Shown: piece by piece, positions 1 through 8,954 of the stretch | Numbering within the stretch: position 1 is the first letter of the stretch | Layout: each line of letters opens with the position of its first letter | Assembly: GCF_028446585.1 (NCBI RefSeq) | Contig: NZ_JAPFQL010000006.1 | Span: forward strand, 29,434 to 93,433 | Source: Intrasporangium calvum | GTDB lineage: Bacteria; Actinomycetota; Actinomycetes; Actinomycetales; Dermatophilaceae | Reading direction: 5' to 3' | DNA length: 64,000 nucleotides | Notes under the pieces: generated by a model | Database searches by the model: none | What the model was told of the DNA's origin: nothing | The model's input: the letters and a program-made list of their open reading frames with translations, nothing else | Position numbers and translations under genes: made by a program

Positions 1-2
1 AC

Positions 3-860
3 GGCATCATGGGCCCGGCTCTCATGGAGGAGATGCGCGCCCAGGCCGAGCGGTTCGGCGCCGAGCTGATCACGGATGATGTGACGTCCGTCGACCTGAG
101 CGGTGACGTCAAGACCGTCACCGACGGCGCCGGCACCACCTACTCGGCCCACTCGGTCATCCTCGCGATGGGCTCTGCCTACCGTGAGCTCGGGCTCCCC
201 CGCGAGCGGGAGCTCTCCGGCCACGGTGTCTCCTGGTGCGCGACGTGTGACGGCTTCTTCTTCCGCGACCAGGACATCGCCGTCGTCGGTGGCGGCGACT
301 CCGCCATCGAGGAGGCCACCTTCCTCACCAAGTTCGCGCGGTCGGTGACCATCGTGCACCGCCGCGACGAGCTGCGCGCCAGCAAGATCATGGCCGAGCG
401 CGCGTTCGCCAACGACAAGATCAGCTTTGCCTGGAACAGCGAGGTGGCCGAGATCCACGGCGCCGACAAGCTGACCGGAGTGACGCTGCGCGACACCGTC
501 ACCGGCGAGACGCGCGAGCTGGCCATCACCGGTCTCTTCGTTGCCATCGGCCACGACCCGCGCAACGAGCTCGTCAAGGGCGTCGTCGAGCTGGACGACG
601 CGGGATACGTCACGGTTGACGGTCGGTCCACCCGCACGAGCGTTGCCGGCGTCTTTGCCTGTGGGGACCTCGTCGACCACACTTACCGTCAGGCGATCAC
701 AGCGGCCGGCACCGGCTGCTCCGCGGCCCTCGACGCCGAGCACTACCTCGCCGCGCTCGAGGACGCCGACTCGCCCGAGCAGGCGGCCGACCAGGCCGCG
801 CTCATCGACGAGACGGACGCCGGGCCCATCCCGACGACCACCGTCAGCGCCAACGCCTAG
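3..860 (+). CDS. trxB: Thioredoxin reductase, 5'-truncated by window edge
   Basis: The C-terminal ~285 codons of an NADPH-dependent flavoprotein that reduces thioredoxin. The reading frame is open from base 3, so the start lies outside the window. The redox motif [10 protein letters not shown] is visible (Cys codons at 237-239 and 246-248), followed by the NADPH-binding [10 protein letters not shown] motif and HRRD, which favours NADPH. The FAD-binding C-terminal signature [18 protein letters not shown] is also present. After the normal end of the family (ALDAEHYL) there is an extra acidic tail of about 35 residues ending in ANA. Its substrate trxA begins 44 bp downstream on the same strand, so the two are probably co-transcribed. 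Only the tail is unusual. Confidence 0.96.
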   Translation, partial: GIMGPALMEEMRAQAERFGAELITDDVTSVDLSGDVKTVTDGAGTTYSAHSVILAMGSAYRELGLPRERELSGHGVSWCATCDGFFFRDQDIAVVGGGDSAIEEATFLTKFARSVTIVHRRDELRASKIMAERAFANDKISFAWNSEVAEIHGADKLTGVTLRDTVTGETRELAITGLFVAIGHDPRNELVKGVVELDDAGYVTVDGRSTRTSVAGVFACGDLVDHTYRQAITAAGTGCSAALDAEHYLAALEDADSPEQAADQAALIDETDAGPIPTTTVSANA

Positions 861-904
861 CCTCACATCGCAGCACCGACCACACGAGAGGGAGACACCC
901 ACCG

Positions 905-1228
905 ATGGCACTCAAGGAAACAACCGACGCCACCTTCGCCGATGACGTGCTCATGAGCGAGAAGCCCGTTCTCGTCGACTTCTGGGCGGAGTGGTGTGGT
1001 CCCTGCCGGAAGGTCGCCCCGATCCTCGAGGAGATCAACGAGCAGTACGGCGACAAGATCGAGGTCGTCAAGCTCGACACGGACTCCAACATGGACACGG
1101 CTGCTCGCTACGGTGTCGTCTCGATCCCGACGCTCAACGTGTACGTCAAGGGCCAGGTCGTCAAGAGCATCGTCGGCGCGCACCCCAAGCCCAAGCTGCT
1201 CCGCGAGCTCGAGGAGTTCATCTCCTGA
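905..1228 (+). CDS. trxA: Thioredoxin
   Basis: A 107-residue cytosolic thioredoxin, the normal length for the family. The active site WCGPC occupies residues 30-34, DFWAEWCGPC is intact, and the conserved cis-proline lies in SIPTL. The start is supported by a purine-rich GAGAGGGAGA element upstream of the ATG. It follows trxB directly, and the pair forms the NADPH-TrxB-TrxA disulfide-reducing system. The same trxB-trxA-cwlM order is found next to oriC in mycobacteria. Confidence 0.97.
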   Translation: MALKETTDATFADDVLMSEKPVLVDFWAEWCGPCRKVAPILEEINEQYGDKIEVVKLDTDSNMDTAARYGVVSIPTLNVYVKGQVVKSIVGAHPKPKLLRELEEFIS

Positions 1229-1334
1229 CCGGCTGTCCCTGAGGGGAGGCCCGGCCCGGAGGGGTGGTCCGCCGGTGGCGGGGCCGCCCCTTCGGCGTAC
1301 TACAGTGCACAGGTCCCGTTCCGGAAGGATCCCC

Positions 1335-2585
1335 GTGTCACCTCAGCCGGCCGTCGTGCTCCGACGTGGCGACTCCGGTCCCGCGGTCGCCGACGTGTGT
1401 GACCGCCTCATCGTCACGGGCGACCTCGCGTCCTCGTGGGCCGATCGCACCGCACCGCGGGACACGGCCGTCTTCGACGACGAGGTCGAGCGGGCCGTCA
1501 AGTCGTTCCAGCAACGACGCGGCCTCATCGTCGACGGCGTCGTGGGACGGTCCACCTACTCCGTGCTCGACGGGGCCCGATGGTCGCTCGGTGACCGCGT
1601 CCTGCGGTTCGTCCCCGACCACTTCCTGGAGGGTGACGACGTCGGGCGGCTCCAGGCGCGGCTCGTCGAGCTCGGCTTCACGCTCGGCAAGGTCGACGGC
1701 ATCCATGGCCCGGCCACCGACACCGCCCTGAGGTCCTTCCAGGCCGCGGTCGGCCTGACCTCCGACGGGATCCTCGGCCCCGAGACGCTCCGCGCCTTCG
1801 ACGCGCTCCGAAGGTCCGTCACGGGCGGATCCGCCAACGCGCTCCGCGAGCGCGAGCACATCCGCCGGGGTGGCTTCAGTCTGACCGGACGCACTGTGGT
1901 GCTCGACCCCGGACACGGCGGCAGCGATCCCGGTGTCATCGGTCACGGTCTCGTCGAGGCGGAGCTCGCCCTCGACCTCGCCAGGCGCATCGAGGGGCGA
2001 CTGACCGCCCACGGCGTTGAGGTCGTCTTCACGCGGACCGGCACCTCGGGTGGTGAGGAGGTCGACCGCGCCGCCTTCGCCAACTCCCTCGACGCCGACC
2101 TCGTCCTGTCGATCCACAGCGACCACTCGGCGGCCACCGCTGCCCACGGCGTCGCGACCTTCTTCTACGGCCACGGCGACCCGGGGCGACAGTCGCCCGG
2201 GGCCTGGTCCACCATCGGCGAGCACTTCGCCGAGCTGCTCCTGCGTGAGGTCGTCGCCCGCACCGGCTTGATCGACTGCCGCTCACACCCCCGCACCTGG
2301 CCACTGCTGCGGCGCACCAGGATGCCTGCCGTCCGGCTCGACGTCGGCTACCTCAGCCACCCGCATGACGCGGAAGTGCTCTCCGACCCCCAGACCCGCG
2401 ACCGCATCGCGGAGGGCGTCGTCGTCGCCCTGCAACGTCTCTACCTCGGCGACGCCGACACGGCCCGCACCGGCGTGCTCAAACTCGCTGACCTTCGCCG
2501 ACACATCGAACGCGCCCGTGCGACAGGGGAACTCGGCGCTCCCCCACCCGTCATGCCTCGTGTTGCCCCTCCCGGGACGGACTGA
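1335..2585 (+). CDS. cwlM: CwlM-like amidase_3 protein with two peptidoglycan-binding domains
   Basis: A 416-residue protein started at GTG 1335, because sequence upstream of it is trxA read in another frame. Two PG_binding_1 modules (about residues 8-80 and 95-160) precede an N-acetylmuramoyl-L-alanine amidase fold (about 180-375). Zinc-ligand candidates are His194 (DPGHGG), Glu208 and His261 (SIHSD). The position where active family members have a catalytic Glu holds Asp336 (RLDVGYLSH). Position after trxA makes it the counterpart of mycobacterial CwlM, which is known as a regulator of MurA controlled by phosphorylation rather than a wall hydrolase. No signal peptide is seen, which fits a cytoplasmic regulator. 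The regulatory role here is inference. Confidence 0.85.
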   Translation: MSPQPAVVLRRGDSGPAVADVCDRLIVTGDLASSWADRTAPRDTAVFDDEVERAVKSFQQRRGLIVDGVVGRSTYSVLDGARWSLGDRVLRFVPDHFLEGDDVGRLQARLVELGFTLGKVDGIHGPATDTALRSFQAAVGLTSDGILGPETLRAFDALRRSVTGGSANALREREHIRRGGFSLTGRTVVLDPGHGGSDPGVIGHGLVEAELALDLARRIEGRLTAHGVEVVFTRTGTSGGEEVDRAAFANSLDADLVLSIHSDHSAATAAHGVATFFYGHGDPGRQSPGAWSTIGEHFAELLLREVVARTGLIDCRSHPRTWPLLRRTRMPAVRLDVGYLSHPHDAEVLSDPQTRDRIAEGVVVALQRLYLGDADTARTGVLKLADLRRHIERARATGELGAPPPVMPRVAPPGTD

Positions 2586-2587
2586 CC

Positions 2588-2602
2588 CGGCAGACCCTGC
2601 CG
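2588..2602. terminator. Small hairpin between convergent cwlM and GNAT genes
   Basis: CGGCAG-ACC-CTGCCG forms a 6-bp perfect stem directly after the cwlM stop codon and before the end of the convergent acetyltransferase gene. There is no T-run, so it is a weak terminator candidate. Confidence 0.35.
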
Positions 2603-2620
2603 CCTCCGGCCAGGGGATCC

Positions 2621-3313
2621 TCAGGGTCCCTCCACGGAGCGAGCCCGCGTCGCACCGTCAGGGTGGGTGTCCGGGACCGGACGCACGCCCGGCACCTTGG
2701 CGAGGACCCGGCTCACCGCGGCCGCGACCTCCTCCCGCACCGTCACGACAGTCCTCAGGTCGAGCCGGAGCCTCGGGTAGGCGGGGTGGTCCCGCGCCAC
2801 CCGGAAGCCCACCTGCTCCAGGAAGGCCGCCTCCAGGACGCAGGGGTGCCTGCGGACGGCGGTCGGGCGGGCGCCGATGACGTCGATGGAGCGGGCCCGA
2901 TGCTGCAGCGCCTCCTTGACGGCGCCCTGGACGAGCACCTTGCGCAGCCCCCGACCCTGCAGGTCCGCGTTGACCCGCACGGTGAGGAGCATCAAGGTCG
3001 AGGGATCGGAGGGAGCGGTCGGGAACGCCGCGAGACGCGGGACGTGACGGGCCGGAGCGATGAGCACGTTGCCTGCCGGGCGACCGTCGACGTAGGCAAC
3101 GCGTCCGGGTGGTCCCCAGTCGGCCGTCACCTCGCGGACCCAGTCCGCGAGGAGGTCCACCGGTTCCCGCGTGACCACCGCGCCGTTGCGCGGCACCGTC
3201 TGCCAGAACGTGCACAGCGCCGAGTCGCCCGCGAGGTCAGCGACGCGATCGACGGTCAACGGACGCAGGTCACGCACGGGGCGACTCCCGCCAGCGGCGT
3301 TCCATGAACCCAT
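2621..3313 (-). CDS. GNAT-family N-acetyltransferase
   Basis: About 230 residues from ATG 3313. A longer reading frame begins at 3364, but those first codons (MPLGW) are the dispersed GTATGCCGCTG repeat, so the shorter form is preferred. The acetyl-CoA pyrophosphate-binding motif A appears as VRVNADLQGRGLRKVL (Q-x-x-G-x-G). The substrate cannot be read from the sequence. It occupies the place of the conserved protein that lies between cwlM and parB in mycobacteria (Rv3916c region), which supports orthology. It is convergent with cwlM and divergent from the GST gene. Confidence 0.7.
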   Translation of the reverse strand: MGSWNAAGGSRPVRDLRPLTVDRVADLAGDSALCTFWQTVPRNGAVVTREPVDLLADWVREVTADWGPPGRVAYVDGRPAGNVLIAPARHVPRLAAFPTAPSDPSTLMLLTVRVNADLQGRGLRKVLVQGAVKEALQHRARSIDVIGARPTAVRRHPCVLEAAFLEQVGFRVARDHPAYPRLRLDLRTVVTVREEVAAAVSRVLAKVPGVRPVPDTHPDGATRARSVEGP

Positions 3314-3351
3314 TCTGTCCCACCGCCGAAGGAGACGAGCGCGCCGGAGCC

Positions 3352-3368
3352 AGCCCAGCGGCATACGG
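3352..3368 (-). repeat. GTATGCCGCTG repeat, copy 1
   Basis: AGCCCAGCGGCATACGG lies in the divergent promoter region between the GNAT and GST genes. It is the reverse complement of the dispersed consensus CCGTATGCCGCTGGGCT. In one frame it reads SPAAYG, in the other MPLGW, which artificially extends both flanking genes. Confidence 0.85.
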
Positions 3369-3384
3369 TATCTATCGTGGGGTC

Positions 3385-4404
3385 ATGACGGACCAGGGCA
3401 GCTACGTCGAGCCGAGCTACGAGCGGGACACCCGCTACATCACCACCCGCATCACCGCGGACGGACGCGACGGCTACCCCGTGGAGCCCGGGCGCTACCG
3501 CCTCGTCGTGGCGCGCGCCTGCCCCTGGGCCAACCGCGCGATCATCGTCAGGCGGCTCCTGGGGCTCGAGGACGCGCTCTCCATGGGGATCTGCGGCCCG
3601 GTGCACGACAAGCGCAGCTGGACCTTCGACCTCGACCCCGGCGGCGTGGACCCCGTCCTCGGCATCCCGCGGATCCAGGACGCCTACTTCAAACGGGACC
3701 CGGGCTACCCACGCGGCATCACCGTGCCGGCGATCGTCGACATCCCGACTGGTGCCGTGGTGACCAACGACTTCCCTCAGATGACCCTGGACCTGTCGAC
3801 CGAGTGGCGAGAGCACCACCGGGAGGGGGCCCCGGACCTCTATCCGGAGGCGTGGCGGGACGAGATCGACGAGATGGCGCGGGTGAACTACACGGAGGTC
3901 AACAACGGCGTCTACCGGTGTGGCTTCGCGGGCACCCAAGAGGCCTACGACGCCGCCTACGACCGGCTCTGGCGCCGCCTGGACTGGCTGGAGGACCACC
4001 TCGCGACGCGCCGCTACCTGGTCGGCGACCACATCACCGAGGCGGACGTGCGGCTGTTCACGACGCTCGTGCGGTTCGACCCCGTCTATCACGGTCACTT
4101 CAAGTGCAACCGGGTCAAGCTCATCGAGCTGCCCAACCTCTGGGGCTACGCCCGCGACCTCTTCCAGACACCCGGCTTCGGGGACACGGTCGACTTCACG
4201 CACATCAAGGCGCACTACTACGTCGTCCATCGGGACATCAACCCCACCGGGGTGGTCCCAGCGGGTCCGGATCTGTCTGGCTGGGCGGCGGAGCACGGCC
4301 GCGCCGACCTGGGCGGGTCCCCCTTCGGTGACGGCACCCCGCCGGGGCCGCCGCGCGAGGTCGTTCCACCCGAGCACAATCCAGTCCTCGAGCTTCTCCC
4401 CTAG
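3385..4404 (+). CDS. Glutathionyl-hydroquinone reductase-like GST (YqjG/ECM4 family)
   Basis: 339 residues from ATG 3385. An upstream ATG at 3304 would translate repeat DNA. The N-terminal thioredoxin-fold domain carries the catalytic ACPWANR motif with Cys46, the xi-class GST hallmark. VPAIVDIPTGAVVTNDFPQ and DLSTEW are typical of the actinobacterial subgroup. The all-helical C-terminal half follows (LWRRLDWLEDHLATRRYLVGD). The family reduces glutathionyl-quinones. Since actinobacteria use mycothiol, the thiol co-substrate here is probably mycothiol (inference). The MpaB gene begins 8 bp downstream. Confidence 0.85.
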   Translation: MTDQGSYVEPSYERDTRYITTRITADGRDGYPVEPGRYRLVVARACPWANRAIIVRRLLGLEDALSMGICGPVHDKRSWTFDLDPGGVDPVLGIPRIQDAYFKRDPGYPRGITVPAIVDIPTGAVVTNDFPQMTLDLSTEWREHHREGAPDLYPEAWRDEIDEMARVNYTEVNNGVYRCGFAGTQEAYDAAYDRLWRRLDWLEDHLATRRYLVGDHITEADVRLFTTLVRFDPVYHGHFKCNRVKLIELPNLWGYARDLFQTPGFGDTVDFTHIKAHYYVVHRDINPTGVVPAGPDLSGWAAEHGRADLGGSPFGDGTPPGPPREVVPPEHNPVLELLP

Positions 4405-4408
4405 GACA

Positions 4409-4427
4409 CCGTATGCCGCTGAGTTCG
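4409..4427 (+). repeat. GTATGCCGCTG repeat, copy 2
   Basis: CCGTATGCCGCTGAGTTCG overlaps the likely start of the MpaB gene, so the repeat supplies its initiating ATG and the first codons MPLSS. It differs from the consensus by GGCT to AGTT. Confidence 0.8.
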
Positions 4428-5336
4428 TTTGCGCCGCAAGCTGATCCGGGTGAGTGGATGAGTCGCGTGGTCGGCCCGCTGCGGGGCGCCATCGGTGACG
4501 CGATGCGGTCCCGGATCGCTGGACCCGACCGGGAGGCGAAGGAGGACCGGATCTGGCGCACGCCCGGGCCGCGCTGGTTCCGCGAGGGTGACCCCATCTG
4601 GACGGTGCACGCCGATCCGTCGATGTATGTCGGTGGCCTGCGTGCCCTGCTCGTGCAGAGCCTGCACCCGCTCGCGATGGCCGGGGTGGCCGGCCACTCG
4701 GGGTTTCGTGGCGACCCCTGGGGCCGACTCCAGCGGACCGGTGCCTTCATCGCGACGACGACGTACGCCCGCATCGACGACGCGGAGGCCCTCATCAGGG
4801 CCGTGCGCTCGGTGCACTCCCGCGTCTCCGGCGTCGACGCCCAGGGTCGCGCCTACGCCGCGAGCGATCCCCACCTGCTCCGCTGGGTCCACGACGCGGA
4901 GACCGAGAGCTTCCTCACCGCCTACCAGGCGTACGGCGCGCGGCCGCTCAGCCCGGTCGAGGCTGACACCTACGTGGCACAGATGGCCTCCATCAGCGAA
5001 CGGCTGGGGGTGGAGGCTCTGCCGCGGACCGTCGCCGAGCTCGACGCAGACCTCGCGGGCTACGAGAGCGAGCTCGAGGCCTCGCCCGAGGCTCTCGACA
5101 CCGCGCACTTCCTGCTGCGCGAGCCGCCGCTGCCGTGGGTGACGCGTCCGGTCTACGGCCTGCTCGCCGCGGCGGCCGTTGTCACCCTGCCACCGGTGGC
5201 GCGTGCGCTGCTGGAGCTGGACTCGGCTGCCGGGCGGCACGTGCCCGAGTCCGTCGTGCGGCGAGGCGGACGAGCGTTCACCGGAACGCTCCGGTGGGCC
5301 ATCGACCACCCTGCCTACGAAGGCCTGGCCCGCTGA
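4413..5336 (+). CDS. MpaB/rubber-oxygenase family protein (DUF2236)
   Basis: 307 residues. Conserved blocks of the heme-type DUF2236 family are visible: DPIWTVHADPSMYVGG, LLVQSLHPLAMAGVAGHSG, GDPWGRLQRTGAFIATTTY and VRSVHSRVSG. The His residues in SLHPLA and VRSVHSRV are the expected heme or metal contacts. The start is ambiguous. ATG 4413 has an AGGA element over the GST stop codon but lies inside the dispersed repeat. ATG 4458 (MSRVVGPLRG) begins where family homology starts. The physiological substrate is unknown. Probably co-transcribed with the GST gene upstream. Confidence 0.8.
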   Translation: MPLSSFAPQADPGEWMSRVVGPLRGAIGDAMRSRIAGPDREAKEDRIWRTPGPRWFREGDPIWTVHADPSMYVGGLRALLVQSLHPLAMAGVAGHSGFRGDPWGRLQRTGAFIATTTYARIDDAEALIRAVRSVHSRVSGVDAQGRAYAASDPHLLRWVHDAETESFLTAYQAYGARPLSPVEADTYVAQMASISERLGVEALPRTVAELDADLAGYESELEASPEALDTAHFLLREPPLPWVTRPVYGLLAAAAVVTLPPVARALLELDSAAGRHVPESVVRRGGRAFTGTLRWAIDHPAYEGLAR

Positions 5337-5426
5337 GGGCTCACCGTCAGGACTGAAGGGGCGATGCCGGCGAGCATCGTTGACCGCCGGGCCGGTGACA
5401 TGGACCTCGTGGGATCGAAGGGCGTG

Positions 5427-6317
5427 TCATCGCTTGGTCGAGAAGACGATGCGCTGGTCCTCCGGAGCGACCGTGGCCATGTAGTCGACGACCTCCTCGT
5501 TCAGCGAGGGCCAGGTCTTGTGCGTCTCGACGGGCACCACGGTCCCGACCACGTGGTCGGCATGGACCTCGATGAGATTCCACGACTGGGGCCCGTCCAC
5601 TCCCATGAGGAGCTCGCGGGGAACTCCCGCATCATCGACGTAGCTGACTCCCCCGGCCACGAAGACCGGGATGCCGCCAAGCGTCCCGAAGCTGGTCACG
5701 TGCAGATGCCCGCTCAGAATCGCGCGGACGTCCGTGCCCGCCAGCGCGGCCCGCAACCTCGGCACGTCCTCGAAATCGAGGAGCTGCATGAGGGGCGAGT
5801 GGTAGGCAATGGGCGGATGGTGCATGACGAGGACCGTGCCGTGGTCAGCGGGGACGGCCAGCTGATCGGCCAGCCAGGCGTACTGGGCGTCGGAGAACCC
5901 GCCGTGGTGGAAGCCGGGCAGGGCGGAGTCGATGGCGATGATGCGCAGTCCACCCACCAGGGTCACCGTGTCCTGCGGCTCGTCGGTGTCTTCGCCGAAC
6001 AGTCCGGCCGCCAGGGCCCGGCGCTCATCGTGGTTGCCACCCGTGAGGACAACAGGTGCGTCGAGCCTCCCGGCCACGGGCTCCACGATCTCCCGCAGCA
6101 GCCGGTAGGCCTCCGGCTGTCCGCTGTCGGCAAGATCGCCGGAGAGGACCAGTGCGTCGAATCGCTCACCAGAGCCTTCCACTCGGGCGAGTGCCTTGCG
6201 GAACTGGGCAGCGGAGTCGATGTGACCGTGGAGCAGCGCGTCCCCGGCCATCAGGTGCATGTCGCTCAGATGAGCGAGGACGTGAGTGGGGGTTGGCTGT
6301 GTTCCCTTGACCGCCAT
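5427..6317 (-). CDS. Metallophosphoesterase, CpdA/Rv0805-like cyclic-nucleotide phosphodiesterase
   Basis: 296 residues with the full calcineurin-type motif series in order: LSDMHLM (D-x-H), LSGDLADSG (GDxxD), GGNHDER (GNHD/E), VMHHPP and SGHLHV (GHxH). These bind a dinuclear metal centre. The spacing and the LSDMHL opening match class III cyclic-nucleotide phosphodiesterases, so cAMP hydrolysis is the best guess, but other phosphodiesters are possible. No signal peptide is seen. It is convergent with the MpaB gene and divergent from the nitroreductase gene. Confidence 0.82.
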   Translation of the reverse strand: MAVKGTQPTPTHVLAHLSDMHLMAGDALLHGHIDSAAQFRKALARVEGSGERFDALVLSGDLADSGQPEAYRLLREIVEPVAGRLDAPVVLTGGNHDERRALAAGLFGEDTDEPQDTVTLVGGLRIIAIDSALPGFHHGGFSDAQYAWLADQLAVPADHGTVLVMHHPPIAYHSPLMQLLDFEDVPRLRAALAGTDVRAILSGHLHVTSFGTLGGIPVFVAGGVSYVDDAGVPRELLMGVDGPQSWNLIEVHADHVVGTVVPVETHKTWPSLNEEVVDYMATVAPEDQRIVFSTKR

Positions 6318-6427
6318 GCACGTAGCGTATGCGGCCCGGCTTCACTCGGTGGGCGTAGCGTGACGGCGAGGCCCTCGTGGACCCGACTGCCGCCGACTGC
6401 CCCCGACTGCCCCCGAGGAGGAACACC

Positions 6428-6829
6428 GTGCCCCTGCCCCACGTCGTCACCGTGTGGAACAAGCGCTACCTCAACAAGCTCCTCGTGCATCTGGCCGGCC
6501 ATGGACCGTTCGTCGAGCTCGAGCACGTGGGCCGGCGCACGGGTTCGGTCTACCGGGTGCCCTTGGTGGCGATCCGGCACGGCGGCCAGGTCACCATTGC
6601 CCTGACGTACGGACCCCGGGTGGACTGGCTCCGCAACCTGCGGGCCGCTCAGGGTGGGCGAATGCACCTCGGCCACAGCCTGCTGGTGCTCGGGCCGCCA
6701 CGACGCATCGCGACCGCGGAGGGACTGCGACGGATGCCCCCCGGTGCCCGGCAGATCCTTGCGTTGACCGGCACCCGCGACTACGTCGAGTTCGACATCC
6801 AGTCGGAGACGCCTTTCACCGGGTGGTGA
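6428..6829 (+). CDS. Deazaflavin (F420)-dependent nitroreductase/quinone reductase family protein
   Basis: 133 residues from GTG 6428, chosen because a strong GAGGAG site sits about 8 bp upstream; an ATG at 6377 lacks one. The split-barrel signature is visible: VELEHVGRRTGSVYRVPLVA, then TYGPRVDWLRNLRAA, as in Ddn-like F420H2-dependent reductases. The substrate is unknown. The stop codon lies 3 bp from the end of the convergent nei gene. Confidence 0.8.
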   Translation: MPLPHVVTVWNKRYLNKLLVHLAGHGPFVELEHVGRRTGSVYRVPLVAIRHGGQVTIALTYGPRVDWLRNLRAAQGGRMHLGHSLLVLGPPRRIATAEGLRRMPPGARQILALTGTRDYVEFDIQSETPFTGW

Positions 6830-6832
6830 TGG

Positions 6833-7702
6833 TCAGCGTCTGCGCCGGCGCTGGCACCCGGGGCACCAGTAGAGGGTCCGGCCTCCGATGAGCTGCTCCC
6901 GCACGATTCGTCCGCAGCGGTCACAAGGCTGGCCCGTGCGCTTGTAGGTGTGGAACCGGCGCTCGAAGTGATCTCCCAGGCGTTCGCCGGTCAAGGCCTC
7001 GGTGATGCTCAGTGACGAGCCGTCGGCCACCATCTCGGCCGCGGCATCGACCTGGTCCTGCATGGTGAGGATCTGGGAGAAGGCCATCCCAAGTGGCAGG
7101 AGGATGACCAGGTCGTTCCACACCCGCTCCCACAGCACCCGTCCCAGCTCCTTGCCGGGGGTGAAGGGGTCGATGCGATGCCGGAAAAGGACCTCGCAGC
7201 GGTAGACGTTGCCCACGCCGGCGACCACGGACTGATCGAGCAGCAGATCGGCGATCGCCTTGCGGCTCCGGGCAATTCGGTCCCAGGAGCGGAGCGCTCC
7301 AGTGTCCTGATCCGGTCGGTGCAGCGGGTCCGGGCCCAGCTTGGCGAGGACGGACTGGCGATCCTCCTCGTCGACCAGGGCGCAGATCATCGGTCCCCGC
7401 AGTTCCGCGACGTGGCTGCGACCTTCGAGCCGTAAACGCGCCGGCGTGCCGGGGCTGTCGTATTGAACTGCATGTTTCACGTGAAACGAGCCGATGAGGC
7501 CCAGGTGCACGTGCAGTATCAGGTCCTCGAAGTCGATGAAGAGGTGCTTGCCACGCGCGGTGGCTTGGTCGAGTGGTCGGCCGTCGAGCAGTGCCGCGTC
7601 CGCGGCGAAGCGCCCCTGCGGGCTGGACACGGCGAGTCGCTCGCCCCCGAGCGTCCGGTTCAGCCGAGCCGCAAGGGCGTGGATCGTGTGTCCTTCGGGC
7701 AC
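6833..7702 (-). CDS. nei: Fpg/Nei-family DNA glycosylase/AP lyase
   Basis: 289 residues from GTG 7702, which begins 1 bp after the parB stop, so translation is likely coupled. The processed N-terminus PEGHT supplies the catalytic proline and Glu of the Fpg/Nei family, which excises oxidised bases and cleaves abasic sites. The helix-two-turn-helix (VGNVYRCEVLFRHRIDP) is present, and a C-terminal zinc finger CDRC-x16-CPGC ends the protein. PEGHT points to the Nei (endonuclease VIII) branch rather than Fpg. A parS site is embedded in the coding sequence and encodes SFHVKH. Confidence 0.88.
   Translation of the reverse strand: MPEGHTIHALAARLNRTLGGERLAVSSPQGRFAADAALLDGRPLDQATARGKHLFIDFEDLILHVHLGLIGSFHVKHAVQYDSPGTPARLRLEGRSHVAELRGPMICALVDEEDRQSVLAKLGPDPLHRPDQDTGALRSWDRIARSRKAIADLLLDQSVVAGVGNVYRCEVLFRHRIDPFTPGKELGRVLWERVWNDLVILLPLGMAFSQILTMQDQVDAAAEMVADGSSLSITEALTGERLGDHFERRFHTYKRTGQPCDRCGRIVREQLIGGRTLYWCPGCQRRRRR
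7473..7488. promoter_or_regulatory. parS site inside nei
   Basis: TGTTTCACGTGAAACG matches the 16-bp ParB-binding consensus TGTTTCACGTGAAACA at 15 of 16 bases. It is read in frame as SFHVKH in the Nei protein. Confidence 0.9.
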
Positions 7703-7703
7703 G

Positions 7704-8795
7704 TCAGGAGCGCGACTCGAGGCCCATGATGCCCATGATCCGCTTGAGGTCCTCCATCGAGGCGAACTCGACCGTGATCTTGCCCTTGCGCTGCCCCAGC
7801 GAGATCGCCACTCGGGTCTCGAGGTGGTCGGCCAGACCGGTCGTGAAGTCGTCGAGCTGCGGGTGACGCGTGCCTGCGCGGGGACGCCGCGGCTTGGGCA
7901 CCACATCGCCATCACCGAGGGCGACCAGCTCCTCGACGGTCCGGACTGACAGCCCTTCGGCGACGATCCGCTGAGCCATGCGCTCCATGGCCGCAGCGTC
8001 CGCCAGGCCGAGCAGCGCCCGCGCGTGACCGGCGCTGAGGACTCCGGCTGCGACACGCCGCTGCACGAGTGGCGGGAGCTTGAGCAGCCGGAGCGTGTTG
8101 GAGATCTGGGGTCGCGAGCGGCCGATGCGGTGGGCGAGCTCCTCGTGGGAGCAGCCGAAGTCATCGAGCAACTGCTGGTATGCAGCTGCTTCCTCGAGTG
8201 GGTTCAGCTGGCTGCGGTGCAGGTTCTCCAGGAGGGCATCCCGCAGCAGCGCGTCGTCCTGGGTGTCCTTGATGATGGCGGGGATCGTCTCGAGCTCGGC
8301 CTGCTGCGCCGCACGCCAGCGCCGCTCGCCCATGATCAGTTCAAACTGCTTGCCCTCTGCCTCGGCCAGTTGGCCAGCGGGGATGCGGCGCACGACGATG
8401 GGCTGCAGGACCCCGATCTCCCGGATGGAGTGCACCAGCTCAGCCATGTCGTCCTCGTCGAAGACCGACCGGGGCTGCTTGGGGTTGGGGCGGATCAGGT
8501 CGGTGACCAGCTCTGCGAACTCGGCGCCGGGCACAGGGGCCAGCCCCTCCACCTCCGGGGCCACGGGCTCCGAGCCGGTGGCCGCGGGAGCTTGTGCCAC
8601 CACGGGGGCTGATCCGTTGGGCGAGGAGGCGCCCGATCCGTTGCTGGCTGTGATGCCGTCCCGGGACTCCCCCGCCGGCCCGCCGGCCTTCTGCTCCGGG
8701 AAGAAGACGTCTACCGGACGGCCGCCCCCGCCAGACGGCGCGCTCGGGATGAGCGCTCCCAGTCCACGACCCAGTGCCCGCCGCTTCTCCGCCAT
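7704..8795 (-). CDS. parB: Chromosome-partitioning protein ParB
   Basis: 363 residues. The start [17 protein letters not shown] is the classic ParB N-terminus that contacts ParA. A glycine/proline-rich linker of about 80 residues follows, then the CTP-binding ParB/Srx domain with the GERRWRAA box and the HTH ([23 protein letters not shown]). A C-terminal dimerisation segment ([20 protein letters not shown]) ends the protein. It loads at parS and spreads as a CTP clamp to organise the origin region. It is downstream of parA, with two parS sites in the 216-bp gap. Confidence 0.97.
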   Translation of the reverse strand: MAEKRRALGRGLGALIPSAPSGGGGRPVDVFFPEQKAGGPAGESRDGITASNGSGASSPNGSAPVVAQAPAATGSEPVAPEVEGLAPVPGAEFAELVTDLIRPNPKQPRSVFDEDDMAELVHSIREIGVLQPIVVRRIPAGQLAEAEGKQFELIMGERRWRAAQQAELETIPAIIKDTQDDALLRDALLENLHRSQLNPLEEAAAYQQLLDDFGCSHEELAHRIGRSRPQISNTLRLLKLPPLVQRRVAAGVLSAGHARALLGLADAAAMERMAQRIVAEGLSVRTVEELVALGDGDVVPKPRRPRAGTRHPQLDDFTTGLADHLETRVAISLGQRKGKITVEFASMEDLKRIMGIMGLESRS

Positions 8796-8909
8796 CTAGC
8801 TGTCCCTCCACGTTGTCGCCGCGACCATCGCGCCGGCCCAAGTCTAGGTGACCGTGCACGCAGGCATCGGCACGAGCAACTGGCGTCGCTCTCGTGTCGT
8901 CACCTGCAC

Positions 8910-8925
8910 CGTTTCACGTGAAACA
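8910..8925. promoter_or_regulatory. parS site, parA-parB intergenic
   Basis: CGTTTCACGTGAAACA, 15 of 16 match to consensus, in the leader of parB. Binding here could autoregulate parB (inference). Confidence 0.92.
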
Positions 8926-8954
8926 GGAACCGAGGTCGCCACGGACACATGAAA

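Noticed and set aside
3304..3384. Longer GST start at ATG 3304
   Set aside because: It would translate the GNAT start region and the dispersed repeat (SPAAYG); ATG 3385 fits the family start.
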